This document shows positions 1-8,735 of a stretch of 37,676 bases of DNA, piece after piece. Origin of the DNA: Mesorhizobium sp. (GTDB lineage: Bacteria; Pseudomonadota; Alphaproteobacteria; Rhizobiales; Rhizobiaceae); the NCBI GenBank assembly GCA_027492275.1, contig JAPUFC010000088.1, positions 1 through 37,676 of the forward strand, written 5' to 3'. Positions within the stretch are counted from its first letter, which is position 1. Each line of letters begins with the position of its first letter. The translations under genes were made by a program, and so were the position numbers. The notes beneath the pieces were generated by a model. It did not search any database, was not told the DNA's origin, and saw only the letters and a list, made by a program, of their open reading frames with translations.

Positions 1-1
1 G

Positions 2-1222
2 CGGTTCGACAGGCTCGACCGCGACAGTTTCGGCCGCTTGGCGCGCGGCCTGCCGGCCAAGGCGCGCATGGCGCTCTCTGCGGCGATGGAAATGCGCTAC
101 GGTTCGCTCGCGATGACCCTTCCCGACGGGCGCAGGCTTCGCATCGAGGGACGCCAGCCCGGCCCGCGCGCCGAACTTGTGCTGCACAACTGGCGCCTGC
201 CCGGCCGCGCGCTGGCCGGCGGCACCATCGGCGTGGCGGAATCCTTCATGGACGGCGACTGGGACAGCCCGGACGTCACCAGCTTCCTGGAGCTCTTCGT
301 GGTCAATGTCGAGACCGGCGAGAAGGTGGCCGGCACGGCGAGCCGCATGCTGTCGACCCTGCACCGGCTGCGCCACTGGCTGAACCGCAACACGCGCAAG
401 GGTTCGCGGCGAAACATCTCGGCGCATTACGACCTCGGCAACGCCTTCTACCGGCAATGGCTCGATCCGAGCATGACCTATTCGTCCGCCCTCTATTCGG
501 CCGGGGCCAACGACCTGGAAAGCGCGCAGCGCGCCAAATACCGCGCACTGGCCAGGGACCTGTCCATCCGCCCGGGCGACCATGTGCTGGAGATCGGCTG
601 CGGCTGGGGCGGCTTCGCCGAGGTGGCGGCGCGCGACTTCGGCGCGCGCGTCACGGGCCTCACCATCAGCCGCGAGCAGCACGATTTCGCCGTCAGGCGC
701 ATCGCCGATGCCGGCCTGTCGGACCGGGTCGAGATCAAGCTGCAGGATTATCGCGACGAGACGGGACAGTACGATCGCATCGCCTCCATCGAGATGTTCG
801 AGGCGGTCGGCGAAAAATACTGGCCGGTCTTCTTCTCCAAGGTGAAGACCTGCCTGAAACCGGGCGGCACGGCCGGCATGCAGATCATCACCATCAACGA
901 GCAGGCGTTTCCGATCTACCGCAAGCGCCCGGACTTCATCCAGCGCTACGTCTTCCCGGGCGGCATGCTGCCGACGCCCACCATCCTGCGCGCGCTGGGT
1001 GCCGAGCAGGGCCTGTCCTTCCTGCGCGAGCGCGTCTTCCCGCAGGACTATGCGCGCACGCTGGCCGAATGGCGCGACCGCTTCCACGCCTCCTGGGAGA
1101 AGATCATCCCGCTCGGCTTCGATGAACGGTTCCGAAAGCTGTGGGCCTTCTACCTGCATTACTGCGAGGCCGGTTTTCGGGCCGAGTACATCGACGTGCG
1201 CCAGGTGATTTACAAGGGCTGA
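2..1222 (+). CDS. Cyclopropane-fatty-acyl-phospholipid synthase family methyltransferase (5' end cut by window)
   Basis: SAM-dependent enzyme expected to methylenate unsaturated acyl chains of membrane phospholipids. The SAM-binding glycine motif EIGCGWGGF lies near visible residue 196. It is followed by the family's MFEAVGEKYW segment and a C-terminal LHYCEAGFRAEYID block matching the conserved Cys region of Cfa proteins. The frame is open to the window edge and the residues before the first TTG (base 38) and ATG (base 68) still look like family sequence (FGRLARGLPAKARMALS). I therefore treat the gene as 5'-truncated rather than starting inside the window. About 406 codons are visible, close to the full length of about 400-430 expected for this group. 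It is followed by a palindromic repeat, not by a co-directional gene. The family call is firm; whether this paralogue makes cyclopropane fatty acids or a related modification cannot be decided here. Confidence 0.88.
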   Translation, partial: RFDRLDRDSFGRLARGLPAKARMALSAAMEMRYGSLAMTLPDGRRLRIEGRQPGPRAELVLHNWRLPGRALAGGTIGVAESFMDGDWDSPDVTSFLELFVVNVETGEKVAGTASRMLSTLHRLRHWLNRNTRKGSRRNISAHYDLGNAFYRQWLDPSMTYSSALYSAGANDLESAQRAKYRALARDLSIRPGDHVLEIGCGWGGFAEVAARDFGARVTGLTISREQHDFAVRRIADAGLSDRVEIKLQDYRDETGQYDRIASIEMFEAVGEKYWPVFFSKVKTCLKPGGTAGMQIITINEQAFPIYRKRPDFIQRYVFPGGMLPTPTILRALGAEQGLSFLRERVFPQDYARTLAEWRDRFHASWEKIIPLGFDERFRKLWAFYLHYCEAGFRAEYIDVRQVIYKG

Positions 1223-1258
1223 GGAGAAAGGGGCCTGACAGGAAGGGCTGGTGCCGGC

Positions 1259-1371
1259 GCCCCCTCCGGCCCTTCGGGCCATCTCCCCCGCTTCGCAGGG
1301 GAGGAGATGCCGGCCGCACCCTCGATCCTCCCCCGTTCACGGGGGAGGTGGCGCGGAGCGCCGGAGGGGGC
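1259..1371. repeat. Palindromic intergenic mosaic repeat, copy A
   Basis: A 113-bp unit bounded by perfect 12-bp inverted ends, GCCCCCTCCGGC (1259-1270) and GCCGGAGGGGGC (1360-1371). Inside are a GGCCC-TTC-GGGCC hairpin and a perfect 9-bp stem, CCTCCCCCG-TTCA-CGGGGGAGG (1327-1348). A nearly identical copy lies at 34309-34420, differing by two substitutions and one 1-base indel. This organisation resembles RIME-like and related mosaic elements of rhizobia; that family assignment is from memory. It sits between convergent genes (cfa end 1222, adhesin end 1389), so its hairpins could also stop transcription from both sides. Confidence 0.85.
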
Positions 1372-1388
1372 GCTTGCCGCGTCTGCCC

Positions 1389-2876
1389 TCAGTTCAGCGT
1401 CAGACTGAAGCCTGCGCCGGCGCCCACCGCGCCGCCGGCCGTGGTTGCGGTGGCGTTGGCGCGCACCTTGCCGGTCTCGCTGGTGTAGCCGAGGCCGACC
1501 GCGAACGCCCCTTCGCCCCGCCAGAAGCCGCCCGACGCGCCGACGCTGACCTTGCCCGGCGTGTTGTCGAAGCGTATCGACGAGGCCGCGAGCCCGATGG
1601 CCGCCGCCTGCCGCGCCTCGGTCCGCACCTTGCCGACCTGCTCGTCCGTATAGGCCTTCGACACCTGGTAGGAATTGTTGATCGACTGGTCGACATAGGT
1701 GCGGACCTCGCCGAGCCCGCTTTCGAGCTGCGCCACGTTCACGGCGTCCGTATCGTCCACGCCGGCCGCGACGTGGCGCACGCGCACCGGCGCGTCCGTG
1801 TCGCCGCCCTGCAGCGTCACGCTGTTGGTGCGGTTGCCGTCCGTGTCGACATCGTAGCGCACCGCGACATTGCTGAGTTCCGCCAGCGCCTGGTTGGTGG
1901 CGTGGAGCTGCGAGCCGTTCACCGCGTCCATCGACGTGGCGCTGAGCGCGCCCGCCGCGACGTTGCGGATGCGCGTGCCGTTCGCGCCCTCCAGCGTGGC
2001 GACGTCCTTGGCCGCGCTGTCGTAGCGCAGCGACCAGCCGGCCATGTCCGTGAATTTCTGGTCCAGCGCCTTGAGCTGCCCGACATTGGCGGCGTCGGTG
2101 TCGGCCGAGCCCGCCGCGACATGGGTGATGCGCCGCTCCTGCCCAACACTGCCGACCGAGATCTCGCCGGCGGCCGCGCCCGCGACGCCGTTGCCCGCGG
2201 GATCATAGGCCGCCGCGCCGAGATTCGCGTTCGCGATCGAACCCGCGCCCAGCGCCACGCTGTTGTCACCGGTAGCGGTGGCGCCAGCGCCCAGCGCCAC
2301 CGAGCCCGCGCCTGAAGCGGCCGCATCCTTCCCGACGGCGATCGCCGCCGTCGCGCCCGAGGCCGTCGACGCGCCGTTGCCGAGCGCGATGGCGTCGATG
2401 TCGGAGGCCGACGCCGCCTGCCCGTTCTGCCCGAGCCCGCTGATGCGGTTGCCGCCGATGGCGATGCCGGCCTCCTGGTTCAGCGTCACCCCGTCCGAAG
2501 TGGCGATGCATTCGTCGGACGGGCCGGCTATGACGCCGTCCGTGTTCAGCACCGACAGCGTGATCGGCGCGCCCGAGGCCGCCTGCGAGAGCAGGCCGGA
2601 CGCGTCGATGCTCAGCGGATCGACGCCGGGAAGCAGCGCGCCGACGACGCCGAGCACGGGGTTCACCACGCCCTCCACCGGCTGCACGACGCCGGTGACG
2701 ACCGGCCCGATGATGTCGGTGACCACCGAGCGCGGCAGGCTGACGCCGGCGCAGGCGCTGACCACGGACTGCTGTGCGGCGGCGGGAGAGACAAGCACGG
2801 CGCTACCGGCCGCCGTTCCCACCAGAAGTTGTAGAAAGAAGGCGCGGCGCGCCGTCAATGCGACTGCTGAAATCAT
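1389..2876 (-). CDS. YadA-like trimeric autotransporter adhesin
   Basis: Predicted 495-residue trimeric autotransporter displayed on the outer membrane, usually for attachment or autoaggregation. Residues 1-35 form a long signal peptide ending in SPAAAQQ. Residues 163-214 carry four YadA-head repeats of about 14 residues (IALGNGAS, IAVGKDAA, SVALGAGA, SVALGAGS). Neck/stalk modules follow, each with VAAG and a later D-A-x-N-x-x-Q/S-QL pattern (from about 246, 305 and 375). The last 75 residues are a YadA membrane anchor ending in FSLTLN. The ATG at 2876 was chosen over an upstream frame extension because AAGGGG (2885-2890) lies 8 bases ahead and the signal peptide begins there. Residues 36-150, with two Cys, are a passenger segment I do not recognise. 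Brucella BtaE/BtaF are known relatives in type. Confidence 0.85.
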   Translation of the reverse strand: MISAVALTARRAFFLQLLVGTAAGSAVLVSPAAAQQSVVSACAGVSLPRSVVTDIIGPVVTGVVQPVEGVVNPVLGVVGALLPGVDPLSIDASGLLSQAASGAPITLSVLNTDGVIAGPSDECIATSDGVTLNQEAGIAIGGNRISGLGQNGQAASASDIDAIALGNGASTASGATAAIAVGKDAAASGAGSVALGAGATATGDNSVALGAGSIANANLGAAAYDPAGNGVAGAAAGEISVGSVGQERRITHVAAGSADTDAANVGQLKALDQKFTDMAGWSLRYDSAAKDVATLEGANGTRIRNVAAGALSATSMDAVNGSQLHATNQALAELSNVAVRYDVDTDGNRTNSVTLQGGDTDAPVRVRHVAAGVDDTDAVNVAQLESGLGEVRTYVDQSINNSYQVSKAYTDEQVGKVRTEARQAAAIGLAASSIRFDNTPGKVSVGASGGFWRGEGAFAVGLGYTSETGKVRANATATTAGGAVGAGAGFSLTLN

Positions 2877-2944
2877 CTGCCCAACCCCTTGAAAGCGATG
2901 GACAGATGATCGCGGACCATGGTTGGCGTCCGCTTCAAGGCAAA

Positions 2945-2971
2945 TGCAACCGGAAGCTGATCCCGGTTGCA
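2945..2971 (-). terminator. Hairpin downstream of cpdB
   Basis: A perfect 9-bp inverted repeat, TGCAACCGG (2945-2953) and CCGGTTGCA (2963-2971), with a 9-base loop, lies 17 bases beyond the cpdB stop. On the minus strand it is followed by a short TTTG, so it is a plausible but weak intrinsic terminator. It also separates cpdB from the adhesin gene, which starts at 2876. Confidence 0.55.
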
Positions 2972-2987
2972 TCTCCCGCCGCTACGC

Positions 2988-4964
2988 TCAAAGCGTGATG
3001 CGATACCGCGCGAACCCTTCCGCGCCGTCGCCCGCCGGCTCGATCTTCACGGACTTCACGTCGGCGATATGATCCTTGCCCTTCGGCCCGGTCTCGAAGA
3101 TCACCGTCGCGCCGTCGAGCGGCACGAAGCTCCAGTTCGCATCGGCCGAGGGGTTGATCGTGCCCTGCTCGTGGATGAAGCGCACGATCACGTCGCGATT
3201 GGTGTCCGGGGCCTCGAAGATGAGCTTGGAACCGTTGATCTCGGGGAAATTGCCGCCGCCGCCGGCGCGATAATTGTTCGAGGCGACGACGAATTTTTGG
3301 GCCGGATCGATCGGCTTGCCGTCGAACATCAGGTCGACGATGCGGTTCGAGCCGGCGTTCTGCAACGCGCCCTTCGCCGTGTATTTCGCCGGCTGCGACA
3401 GGTCGATCCTGTAGCTCACGCCGTCGATCACGTCGAAATTGTAGGAGGGAAAATCGAGGATGATGAGCGGCTGGTCCGCCTTTCCTTTCTCGACCTGGTT
3501 GAAGATGCCTGCCGACATCTCCAGCCATTCCTTCACCTGCGCGCCGTTGATCGCCACCGCCTGCACCGTGTTGGGGTATAGATAGAGGTCGGCGACGTTC
3601 TTGATCGCGATGTCGCCGGGCGCGACGTCGGTGTAGTAGTCCGGCCCGCCCCGCCCGCCGGCCTTGAAGGGCGCGGCCGCCGAAAGCACCGGCAGATCCT
3701 TGTACTCGGACTCCTTCAGCATGTCCTTGATGTACCAGGTCTGCGCCTGGCTCACGATCTGCACCGACGGATCGTCCGCCACCAGCGCGAAATAGGAATG
3801 CAGCGGCGCGGATGTCTTGCCGACGGGGCGGCGGATATAGGCCAGCGTCGCCTCGTGCTCCTCCTTGGCCGCGTTCTCGACATCGGCCTTGCTCTCCACC
3901 GTCGCCTTCACCTTGCCGTCGACGCGCGCCGAGATCGGTCGCGCCTCGCTGGTGGAGGAGACCACGCGCCACGTGCTGCCGTCGCGCTCCAGCAGAAGGT
4001 CGATGAGGCCGAGATGCGAGCCCCAGAAGCCGCCCATCACGCCGGGCTTGCCGCCGATCGTGCCCTTGGCGCTGTCCGTGCCCTCGACGCCGTCGAATTT
4101 CGGGCCGGGGAAGTCGAGATGGCTGTGGCCCGTGACGATGGCGTCGATGCCGTTGACCCCGGCCAGCAGCAGCGAGGCGTTCTCCAGGTTCTCCTCGTAT
4201 TTCGCCGGGCCGATGCCGGAATGCGACAGGGCCACGACGATATCGGCCCCCGCCTCGCGCATCTGCGGCACCCAAGCCTCTCCGGCCTTGACGATGTCGC
4301 GCGTCATCGCCTTGCCGTTCAGGTGGCGCGCGTCCCAGGTCATGACCTGCGGCGGCACGAAGCCGATCAGACCGACCTTGACCGTATGCTCCGCGCCGGA
4401 GCCGTCCTTCACTGTCTTGTCGAGGATGATGTAGGGCTTGAGGAACAGTTCGTCCTTGGTGGCGTCTGCGGCGAGCTGGCCCTTGGTCAGGTTGGCGCAG
4501 ACGAAGGGAAAGTTCGCGCCGGCCAGCACCTTGTTCATGAAGTCGAGGCCGTAATTGAATTCGTGGTTGCCCAGCGTCGAGCACTCGTAGCCCAGCGTGT
4601 TCATGGCCTTGATGACGGGATGGACGTCGCCGTCCTTCATGCCGCGCTCATAGGCGATGTAGTCGCCCATAGGGTTGCCCTGCAGGAAGTCGCCATTGTC
4701 GACCAGCATGGTGTTGGTCGCCTCGGCGCGGATGGCGTCGATGATCGAGGCGGTTCGCGCCAGGCCCATCGTGTCGTTCGGCTTGTCGGCATAGTAGTCG
4801 TAGGGGAACACGTGGACGTGCAGGTCCGTCGTCTCCATGATCCGGAGATGCGCCTGGTTGGCCTGGGCGCGCGCCGAGAACGGGTGCAGCATCACCAGCC
4901 CGCCGGCGGCGGCGCTGCCGGCCAGGAAACGGCGGCGGGACATGTTCAAGAGCATTTCGGCCAT
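2988..4964 (-). CDS. cpdB: 2',3'-cyclic-nucleotide 2'-phosphodiesterase/3'-nucleotidase, Tat-exported
   Basis: Periplasmic metallophosphatase that scavenges phosphate and nucleosides from 2',3'-cyclic nucleotides and 3'-nucleotides. The 658-residue protein starts with a twin-arginine signal (SRRRFLAG at 9-16, hydrophobic stretch to about 30, likely cleavage after ARA). The metallophosphatase domain shows DLHVH (47-51), LGNHEF (about 131) and GHSHLDF (about 277). The C-terminal 5'-nucleotidase domain carries NNYRAGGGGNFPEI, as in CpdB. The start at 4964 was preferred to a 17-codon longer frame because GGGAGAAG lies just upstream and the Tat motif is then near the N terminus. It is transcribed alone or with the downstream adhesin, with a hairpin between them. 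A Tat rather than Sec signal is the one notable trait relative to the enterobacterial enzyme. Confidence 0.92.
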   Translation of the reverse strand: MAEMLLNMSRRRFLAGSAAAGGLVMLHPFSARAQANQAHLRIMETTDLHVHVFPYDYYADKPNDTMGLARTASIIDAIRAEATNTMLVDNGDFLQGNPMGDYIAYERGMKDGDVHPVIKAMNTLGYECSTLGNHEFNYGLDFMNKVLAGANFPFVCANLTKGQLAADATKDELFLKPYIILDKTVKDGSGAEHTVKVGLIGFVPPQVMTWDARHLNGKAMTRDIVKAGEAWVPQMREAGADIVVALSHSGIGPAKYEENLENASLLLAGVNGIDAIVTGHSHLDFPGPKFDGVEGTDSAKGTIGGKPGVMGGFWGSHLGLIDLLLERDGSTWRVVSSTSEARPISARVDGKVKATVESKADVENAAKEEHEATLAYIRRPVGKTSAPLHSYFALVADDPSVQIVSQAQTWYIKDMLKESEYKDLPVLSAAAPFKAGGRGGPDYYTDVAPGDIAIKNVADLYLYPNTVQAVAINGAQVKEWLEMSAGIFNQVEKGKADQPLIILDFPSYNFDVIDGVSYRIDLSQPAKYTAKGALQNAGSNRIVDLMFDGKPIDPAQKFVVASNNYRAGGGGNFPEINGSKLIFEAPDTNRDVIVRFIHEQGTINPSADANWSFVPLDGATVIFETGPKGKDHIADVKSVKIEPAGDGAEGFARYRITL

Positions 4965-5090
4965 GCGACTTCTCCCTGATCTGGTTCTCGAAACCTGGCG
5001 CCGTGCTGGCCCCATACCATCAGAGCGGTGTGACAGAAGCGCGACGCGCTGCGATGTCGAACGCCGGCACGATCATTTGCCGGCGAAACC

Positions 5091-5564
5091 CTACGCCAGT
5101 TCCGGCTTCATGCCTATGGCCGTCCGGTCGATCACCTCGCGCAGCGCGAAGGAGGAGTTGATCTTGGTGACATGCGGCAGCGCCGTCAGCCATTCCTTGT
5201 GGATGCGCTCGTAGTCCTGCAGGTCGCGCGCCGCCACCCGCACGATGTAATCGTATTCGCCCGACATCAGGTGGCAGGACAGGATGTTGGGGCAGCGCTT
5301 CACCGCCGCCTCGAAATCCGACAGCGTCTTCTCGAACTGCCCCGACAGCGAGATATGCACGATCACCGTCATCTGGTGCCCGAGGACCGCGTTGGAGAGG
5401 CGCGCGTGATAGCCCTTGATGACGCCGGTCTTCTCCAGATTGTCCAGCCGGCGCGAGCAGGCGGACTGCGACAGGCCGACCTTCTCCGCCAGCGTGGCGT
5501 TGGACATGCGGCCGTCCTTCTGCAAGGCATCGAGAATGGCGATATCGATCTTGTCCAACGCCAT
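5091..5564 (-). CDS. Lrp/AsnC family regulator, probably AldR-type activator of alanine dehydrogenase
   Basis: 157-residue DNA-binding regulator with an N-terminal winged helix-turn-helix (residues about 5-60, including LAEKVGLSQSACSRRLDNLE). It has a C-terminal RAM/AsnC ligand domain (about 68-150, with SGEYDYIVRV). It is divergent from ald with 136 bases between the start codons. This is the usual arrangement in which an Lrp-type protein senses alanine and controls alanine dehydrogenase (AldR in several bacteria). Target and ligand are inferred from position; the family itself is clear. An adjacent near-palindrome, CCTTCCCGAAGG at 5674-5685, could be a contact site but is not a recognised AldR box. 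Confidence 0.9.
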   Translation of the reverse strand: MALDKIDIAILDALQKDGRMSNATLAEKVGLSQSACSRRLDNLEKTGVIKGYHARLSNAVLGHQMTVIVHISLSGQFEKTLSDFEAAVKRCPNILSCHLMSGEYDYIVRVAARDLQDYERIHKEWLTALPHVTKINSSFALREVIDRTAIGMKPELA

Positions 5565-5687
5565 TGTTCGAATTTCCTTCGGCAGGATGCGTTTTCAGCG
5601 CAATGAATAGCGGCCAAAGCCCCATCAGGCAACGGCGATCGCAAACCCATTCGACGGCGTTTGTGCTTGAATGCCTTCCCGAAGGTG

Positions 5688-5693
5688 AGGAGG
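5688..5693 (+). promoter_or_regulatory. Ribosome-binding site deciding the ald start
   Basis: AGGAGG lies 1 base before the ATG at 5695 but 7 bases before the ATG at 5701. Only the second spacing is normal, so translation should begin at 5701. Confidence 0.8.
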
Positions 5694-5700
5694 AATGGCC

Positions 5701-6816
5701 ATGCGCGTCGGTTGCCCGAGGGAAATCAAGAACCATGAATACCGTGTCGGCCTGACGCCGGGCGCGGTCCGCGAATATGTGGCCCACGGCCACGAGGTGC
5801 TGGTCGAGACCGGAGCCGGAGCCGGCATCGGCGCCGACGACAACGCCTACCGCGCCGCCGGCGCCAAGGTCGCGGCCACGGCCGCCGACGTGTTCGCCCG
5901 CTCGGACATGATCGTCAAGGTCAAGGAGCCGCAGCCGGCCGAATGGGCGCAGCTTCGCGAGGGCCAGATCCTCTACACCTACCTCCACCTCGCGCCGGAC
6001 CCTGAGCAGACGAAGGGCCTGCTGGCGTCCGGCGTCACGGCGATCGCCTACGAGACCGTGACGGACGATCGCGGCGGCCTGCCCCTGCTGGCCCCGATGT
6101 CCGAGGTGGCGGGCCGCCTCTCCATCCAGGCCGGCGCGACGGCGCTGCAGAAGGCCAATGGCGGGCGCGGCGTGCTGCTCGGCGGCGTGCCCGGCGTGCT
6201 GCCGGGCAAGGTGGCCGTCATCGGCGGCGGCGTCGTCGGCCTGCATGCGGCGCGCATGGCGGCGGGCCTGGGCGCGGACGTCACCATCCTCGACCGCTCG
6301 ATCCCGCGCCTGCGCCAGCTCGATGATCTGTTCGGCGGCCGGGTGCACACGCGCTACTCCACCGTCGAGGCGCTGGAGGAAGAGTGCTTCTCGGCCGATA
6401 TCGTGGTCGGCGCGGTGCTGATCCCGGGCGCCGCCGCGCCCAAGCTGGTGACGCGCGAAATGCTGTCCGGCATGAAGCAGGGCGCGGTCCTGGTCGACGT
6501 CGCCATCGACCAGGGCGGCTGCTTCGAGACCTCGCACGCCACCACCCATGCCGAACCCACCTATGTGGTCGACGGCATCATCCACTATTGCGTGGCCAAC
6601 ATGCCGGGCGCGGTTCCCGTGACCTCCGCCCATGCGTTGAACAACGCGACGCTGCACTACGGCCTCCAGCTCGCCGACAAGGGCCTGAAGGCCATCGTCG
6701 ACGACGCCCATCTGCGCAACGGCCTCAACGTCCATCGCGGCCGCATCACCAACAGGGCCGTGGCCGAATCGCTCGGCTACGAGCTGGCCGAGCCGAAATC
6801 GGTTCTCGCCGCCTGA
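5701..6816 (+). CDS. ald: Alanine dehydrogenase
   Basis: NAD-dependent oxidative deamination of L-alanine to pyruvate and ammonium, and the reverse reaction. It links amino-acid use to central carbon. The start at 5701 gives [16 protein letters not shown] and 371 residues, the canonical family length. The catalytic residues of characterised enzymes are in place: Lys75 (VKVKEP) and His96 (YTYLHLAP). The Rossmann motif [12 protein letters not shown] begins near residue 173. The gene is divergent from an Lrp/AsnC regulator that probably controls it, and it ends in a strong intrinsic terminator, so it is likely monocistronic. No unusual features. Confidence 0.97.
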   Translation: MRVGCPREIKNHEYRVGLTPGAVREYVAHGHEVLVETGAGAGIGADDNAYRAAGAKVAATAADVFARSDMIVKVKEPQPAEWAQLREGQILYTYLHLAPDPEQTKGLLASGVTAIAYETVTDDRGGLPLLAPMSEVAGRLSIQAGATALQKANGGRGVLLGGVPGVLPGKVAVIGGGVVGLHAARMAAGLGADVTILDRSIPRLRQLDDLFGGRVHTRYSTVEALEEECFSADIVVGAVLIPGAAAPKLVTREMLSGMKQGAVLVDVAIDQGGCFETSHATTHAEPTYVVDGIIHYCVANMPGAVPVTSAHALNNATLHYGLQLADKGLKAIVDDAHLRNGLNVHRGRITNRAVAESLGYELAEPKSVLAA

Positions 6817-6848
6817 GCCTTTCCAGGGCCTGTTTGCAGCAGTCCCGA

Positions 6849-6880
6849 CCCGCCGGTCTTGTGCCGGCGGGTTTTCTTTT
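6849..6880 (+). terminator. Rho-independent terminator after ald
   Basis: A perfect 8-bp stem, CCCGCCGG (6849-6856) with CCGGCGGG (6864-6871), and a 7-base loop are followed by TTTTCTTTT (6872-6880), 32 bases after the ald stop. Confidence 0.95.
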
Positions 6881-6970
6881 GCGCCGGTCTCAATTTGGCC
6901 CGAACCCCGCGCTTCCTGCCCGGCGGGCAAAAGGCGGGGATTTCCATGATCGAAGCAGGCGGAGCGCGCC

Positions 6971-8191
6971 GTGGCTGAGCTTGGCGCGGGAGGCGCCATC
7001 CTCGTCCTGATCGGCCTTTTCTATGCGATAGCCGCGATCGTCACGATCCGCGTCGGCGCGATCAACATGCTGATGACGAACGCGCTGTCGTCGCTCTCGT
7101 CGGTCGAGCCCCGCGTTCAGGCGGCGGAGCGCAACCGCGGCTGGCTTCTCGGTCTGATGGCGGTGCTCTACGGCGCGGGCGGCATCCTGCTCGTCTTTCG
7201 CCTCGACATCGCCGCCGCCCTCTTCGCGCTCTCGGCGGTGGTCTACGCGCTCTACCTCCACTGGATCGCCCCGAAATTCCTCGATCCCTGGGATCCGCCC
7301 GAGGAACCCGGCCGGTCCTCGACGAAAAATGCCTTTTTTCTCTATCTCGGCGCGACGGCCGTCGTGCTGGCGGCATGGCATGCCGGCGCGCTCGCGCCCC
7401 TGTCCGGGCAGAACCCATGGGTGGTGGCCGGCGCGGCGGCGCTCGTGCTTGCGCTTGCCATCTACGCGCTGCATGCCTTCTCGCCGTGGCGGCGTTATCC
7501 CAGCGTCGCGCTGTCCATGGATGACGGCCTGTCGCAGCCGCTGCCGCAAAAACTGGTCATGACGCCCGGCTGGGACGGAACCGGGCTGGTCGACGCGGCC
7601 GACGGCGAGCCGATCTGGTATTCCCTGTCGGAAAAAGACATGCCGCAGGCCGACTGGCAGGACATCACCGCCTGGAACGACCTGTTTCGCGACATGGCGG
7701 ACCCCGACGATCCGCTCGGCCAGTGGTTTCGCGTTCCCGACGCCGAGAAGCGCCTGGAGGAAGCCGGCCGTCCGGTCTTCGAGCGCCTCGCGAGGCGTCT
7801 CGGCGCGGACCGCATCGCCTTCGAGCCGAAGCCGCGCCCGAACCATCCGCAGGTGGAATTCTCCGCCTGCCGCATCTTCATCGACGCCAACGGCGACCCG
7901 CTGCAGCGCATCGAGGGAGACGCCCATCGCTTCCTCGCGCCGGTGCGCGCCGGCATCTCGTGGTCGCTGGCCAACGCGCTCGGCGACTGGGCCTTCCGCT
8001 ATGGCGATCGCCTCGATCCCGACGATATCGACGCGCCGCCGAACTGGACGCCGCTAGAAGAAGCCGCGCACCGGGCGGAAGGCCGGGCGCTGGCGGAGCG
8101 CCTGGCGCGCGAGCTCGCCGCGACCGGGCGCACACACGTCGCCGTCTGGTACGATCCCTACGGCACGGGCGCCGAGCGCATCAGCGCGTGA
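6971..8191 (+). CDS. Unknown integral membrane protein with large C-terminal soluble domain
   Basis: A 406-residue protein I do not recognise. Five hydrophobic segments are visible in the first 170 residues (about 8-28, 57-77, 80-98, 122-140 and 148-168). A hydrophilic, acidic and Trp-rich domain of about 230 residues follows. Its blocks include MTPGWDGTGLVDAADGEPIW and VEFSACRIFIDANGDPLQRI, but no catalytic motif I can name. Translation most likely begins at the GTG at 6971, preceded by GGAG. It stands alone between the ald terminator and a convergent GNAT gene, overlapping the latter's end by 11 bases. Base composition and codon use resemble its neighbours, so it looks native. Confidence 0.7.
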   Translation: MAELGAGGAILVLIGLFYAIAAIVTIRVGAINMLMTNALSSLSSVEPRVQAAERNRGWLLGLMAVLYGAGGILLVFRLDIAAALFALSAVVYALYLHWIAPKFLDPWDPPEEPGRSSTKNAFFLYLGATAVVLAAWHAGALAPLSGQNPWVVAGAAALVLALAIYALHAFSPWRRYPSVALSMDDGLSQPLPQKLVMTPGWDGTGLVDAADGEPIWYSLSEKDMPQADWQDITAWNDLFRDMADPDDPLGQWFRVPDAEKRLEEAGRPVFERLARRLGADRIAFEPKPRPNHPQVEFSACRIFIDANGDPLQRIEGDAHRFLAPVRAGISWSLANALGDWAFRYGDRLDPDDIDAPPNWTPLEEAAHRAEGRALAERLARELAATGRTHVAVWYDPYGTGAERISA

Positions 8192-8735
8192 CGAGGCCCG
8201 CCCGCTCCTCCGGCGAGAGGGGCCGCACCGTCTCCGTCTGCTGCCCGATGGGCGAGAAGCCGAGCTTCTGGTAGAGCGGCAGCGCCGCCGGATGGTCGAG
8301 CGTGCAGGTCTGAACCGACACCCGGCGCGGATGGTGCGACCACGCCGCCTCGATCGCCGCGCCAAGGAACCAGCGGCCGAGCCCCTGCCCGGTCGCATGC
8401 TCCATCAGCCCGAAGAAAGCCAGCTCGGCCGTGTCCGGCGCGTGCATGCGGATCTCGAAGAAGCCGGCCGGCGCGCCGTCCAGATAGAGCACGCCGATGT
8501 CGCTCCTGTCGATCATCGCGGCCAGCGCGTCGTCGGAAAGCCTGAGCGCGTTGACCCAGTGCCATTTGCGCCCGACCCGGTCCATCAAATAGCGATAGAA
8601 ATGCAGCGGCATGTCCTTCGCCCTCAACAGGGCGATCTGGCGGTTGGACGGCGCGTGCGGATAGGTTCGCGGCGGCGCGGCCATCTCCAGGAAGGTCACC
8701 GTGACTTGGATCGGCCGGAGAGCGGCCTCGCTCAC
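8181..8735 (-). CDS. GNAT-family N-acetyltransferase
   Basis: A 184-residue acyl-CoA-dependent acetyltransferase. The acetyl-CoA-binding motif A is visible as ATGQGLGRWFL after the beta strand TAELAFFGLM. It is followed by a typical DHPAALPLYQKLGF motif-B region. Its start is a GTG whose last two bases overlap the TGA stop of the sulfurtransferase (GTGA, 8732-8735), so the two genes are translationally coupled on the minus strand. A much longer in-frame extension upstream runs through the sulfurtransferase gene in another frame and is not real. The substrate is unknown; its tie to the sulfurtransferase is only positional. Confidence 0.88.
   Translation of the reverse strand: MSEAALRPIQVTVTFLEMAAPPRTYPHAPSNRQIALLRAKDMPLHFYRYLMDRVGRKWHWVNALRLSDDALAAMIDRSDIGVLYLDGAPAGFFEIRMHAPDTAELAFFGLMEHATGQGLGRWFLGAAIEAAWSHHPRRVSVQTCTLDHPAALPLYQKLGFSPIGQQTETVRPLSPEERAGLVTR

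Noticed and set aside
3798-4979. A 393-codon open frame on the plus strand opposite cpdB
   Set aside because: It lies wholly within cpdB, whose motifs and Tat signal are clear; its composition is typical of a shadow frame.
5020-6999. A 659-codon open frame on the minus strand opposite ald and its regulator
   Set aside because: It is antisense to two well-supported genes; its protein is rich in Arg, His, Gly and Asp with no domain, as expected of high-GC shadow frames.
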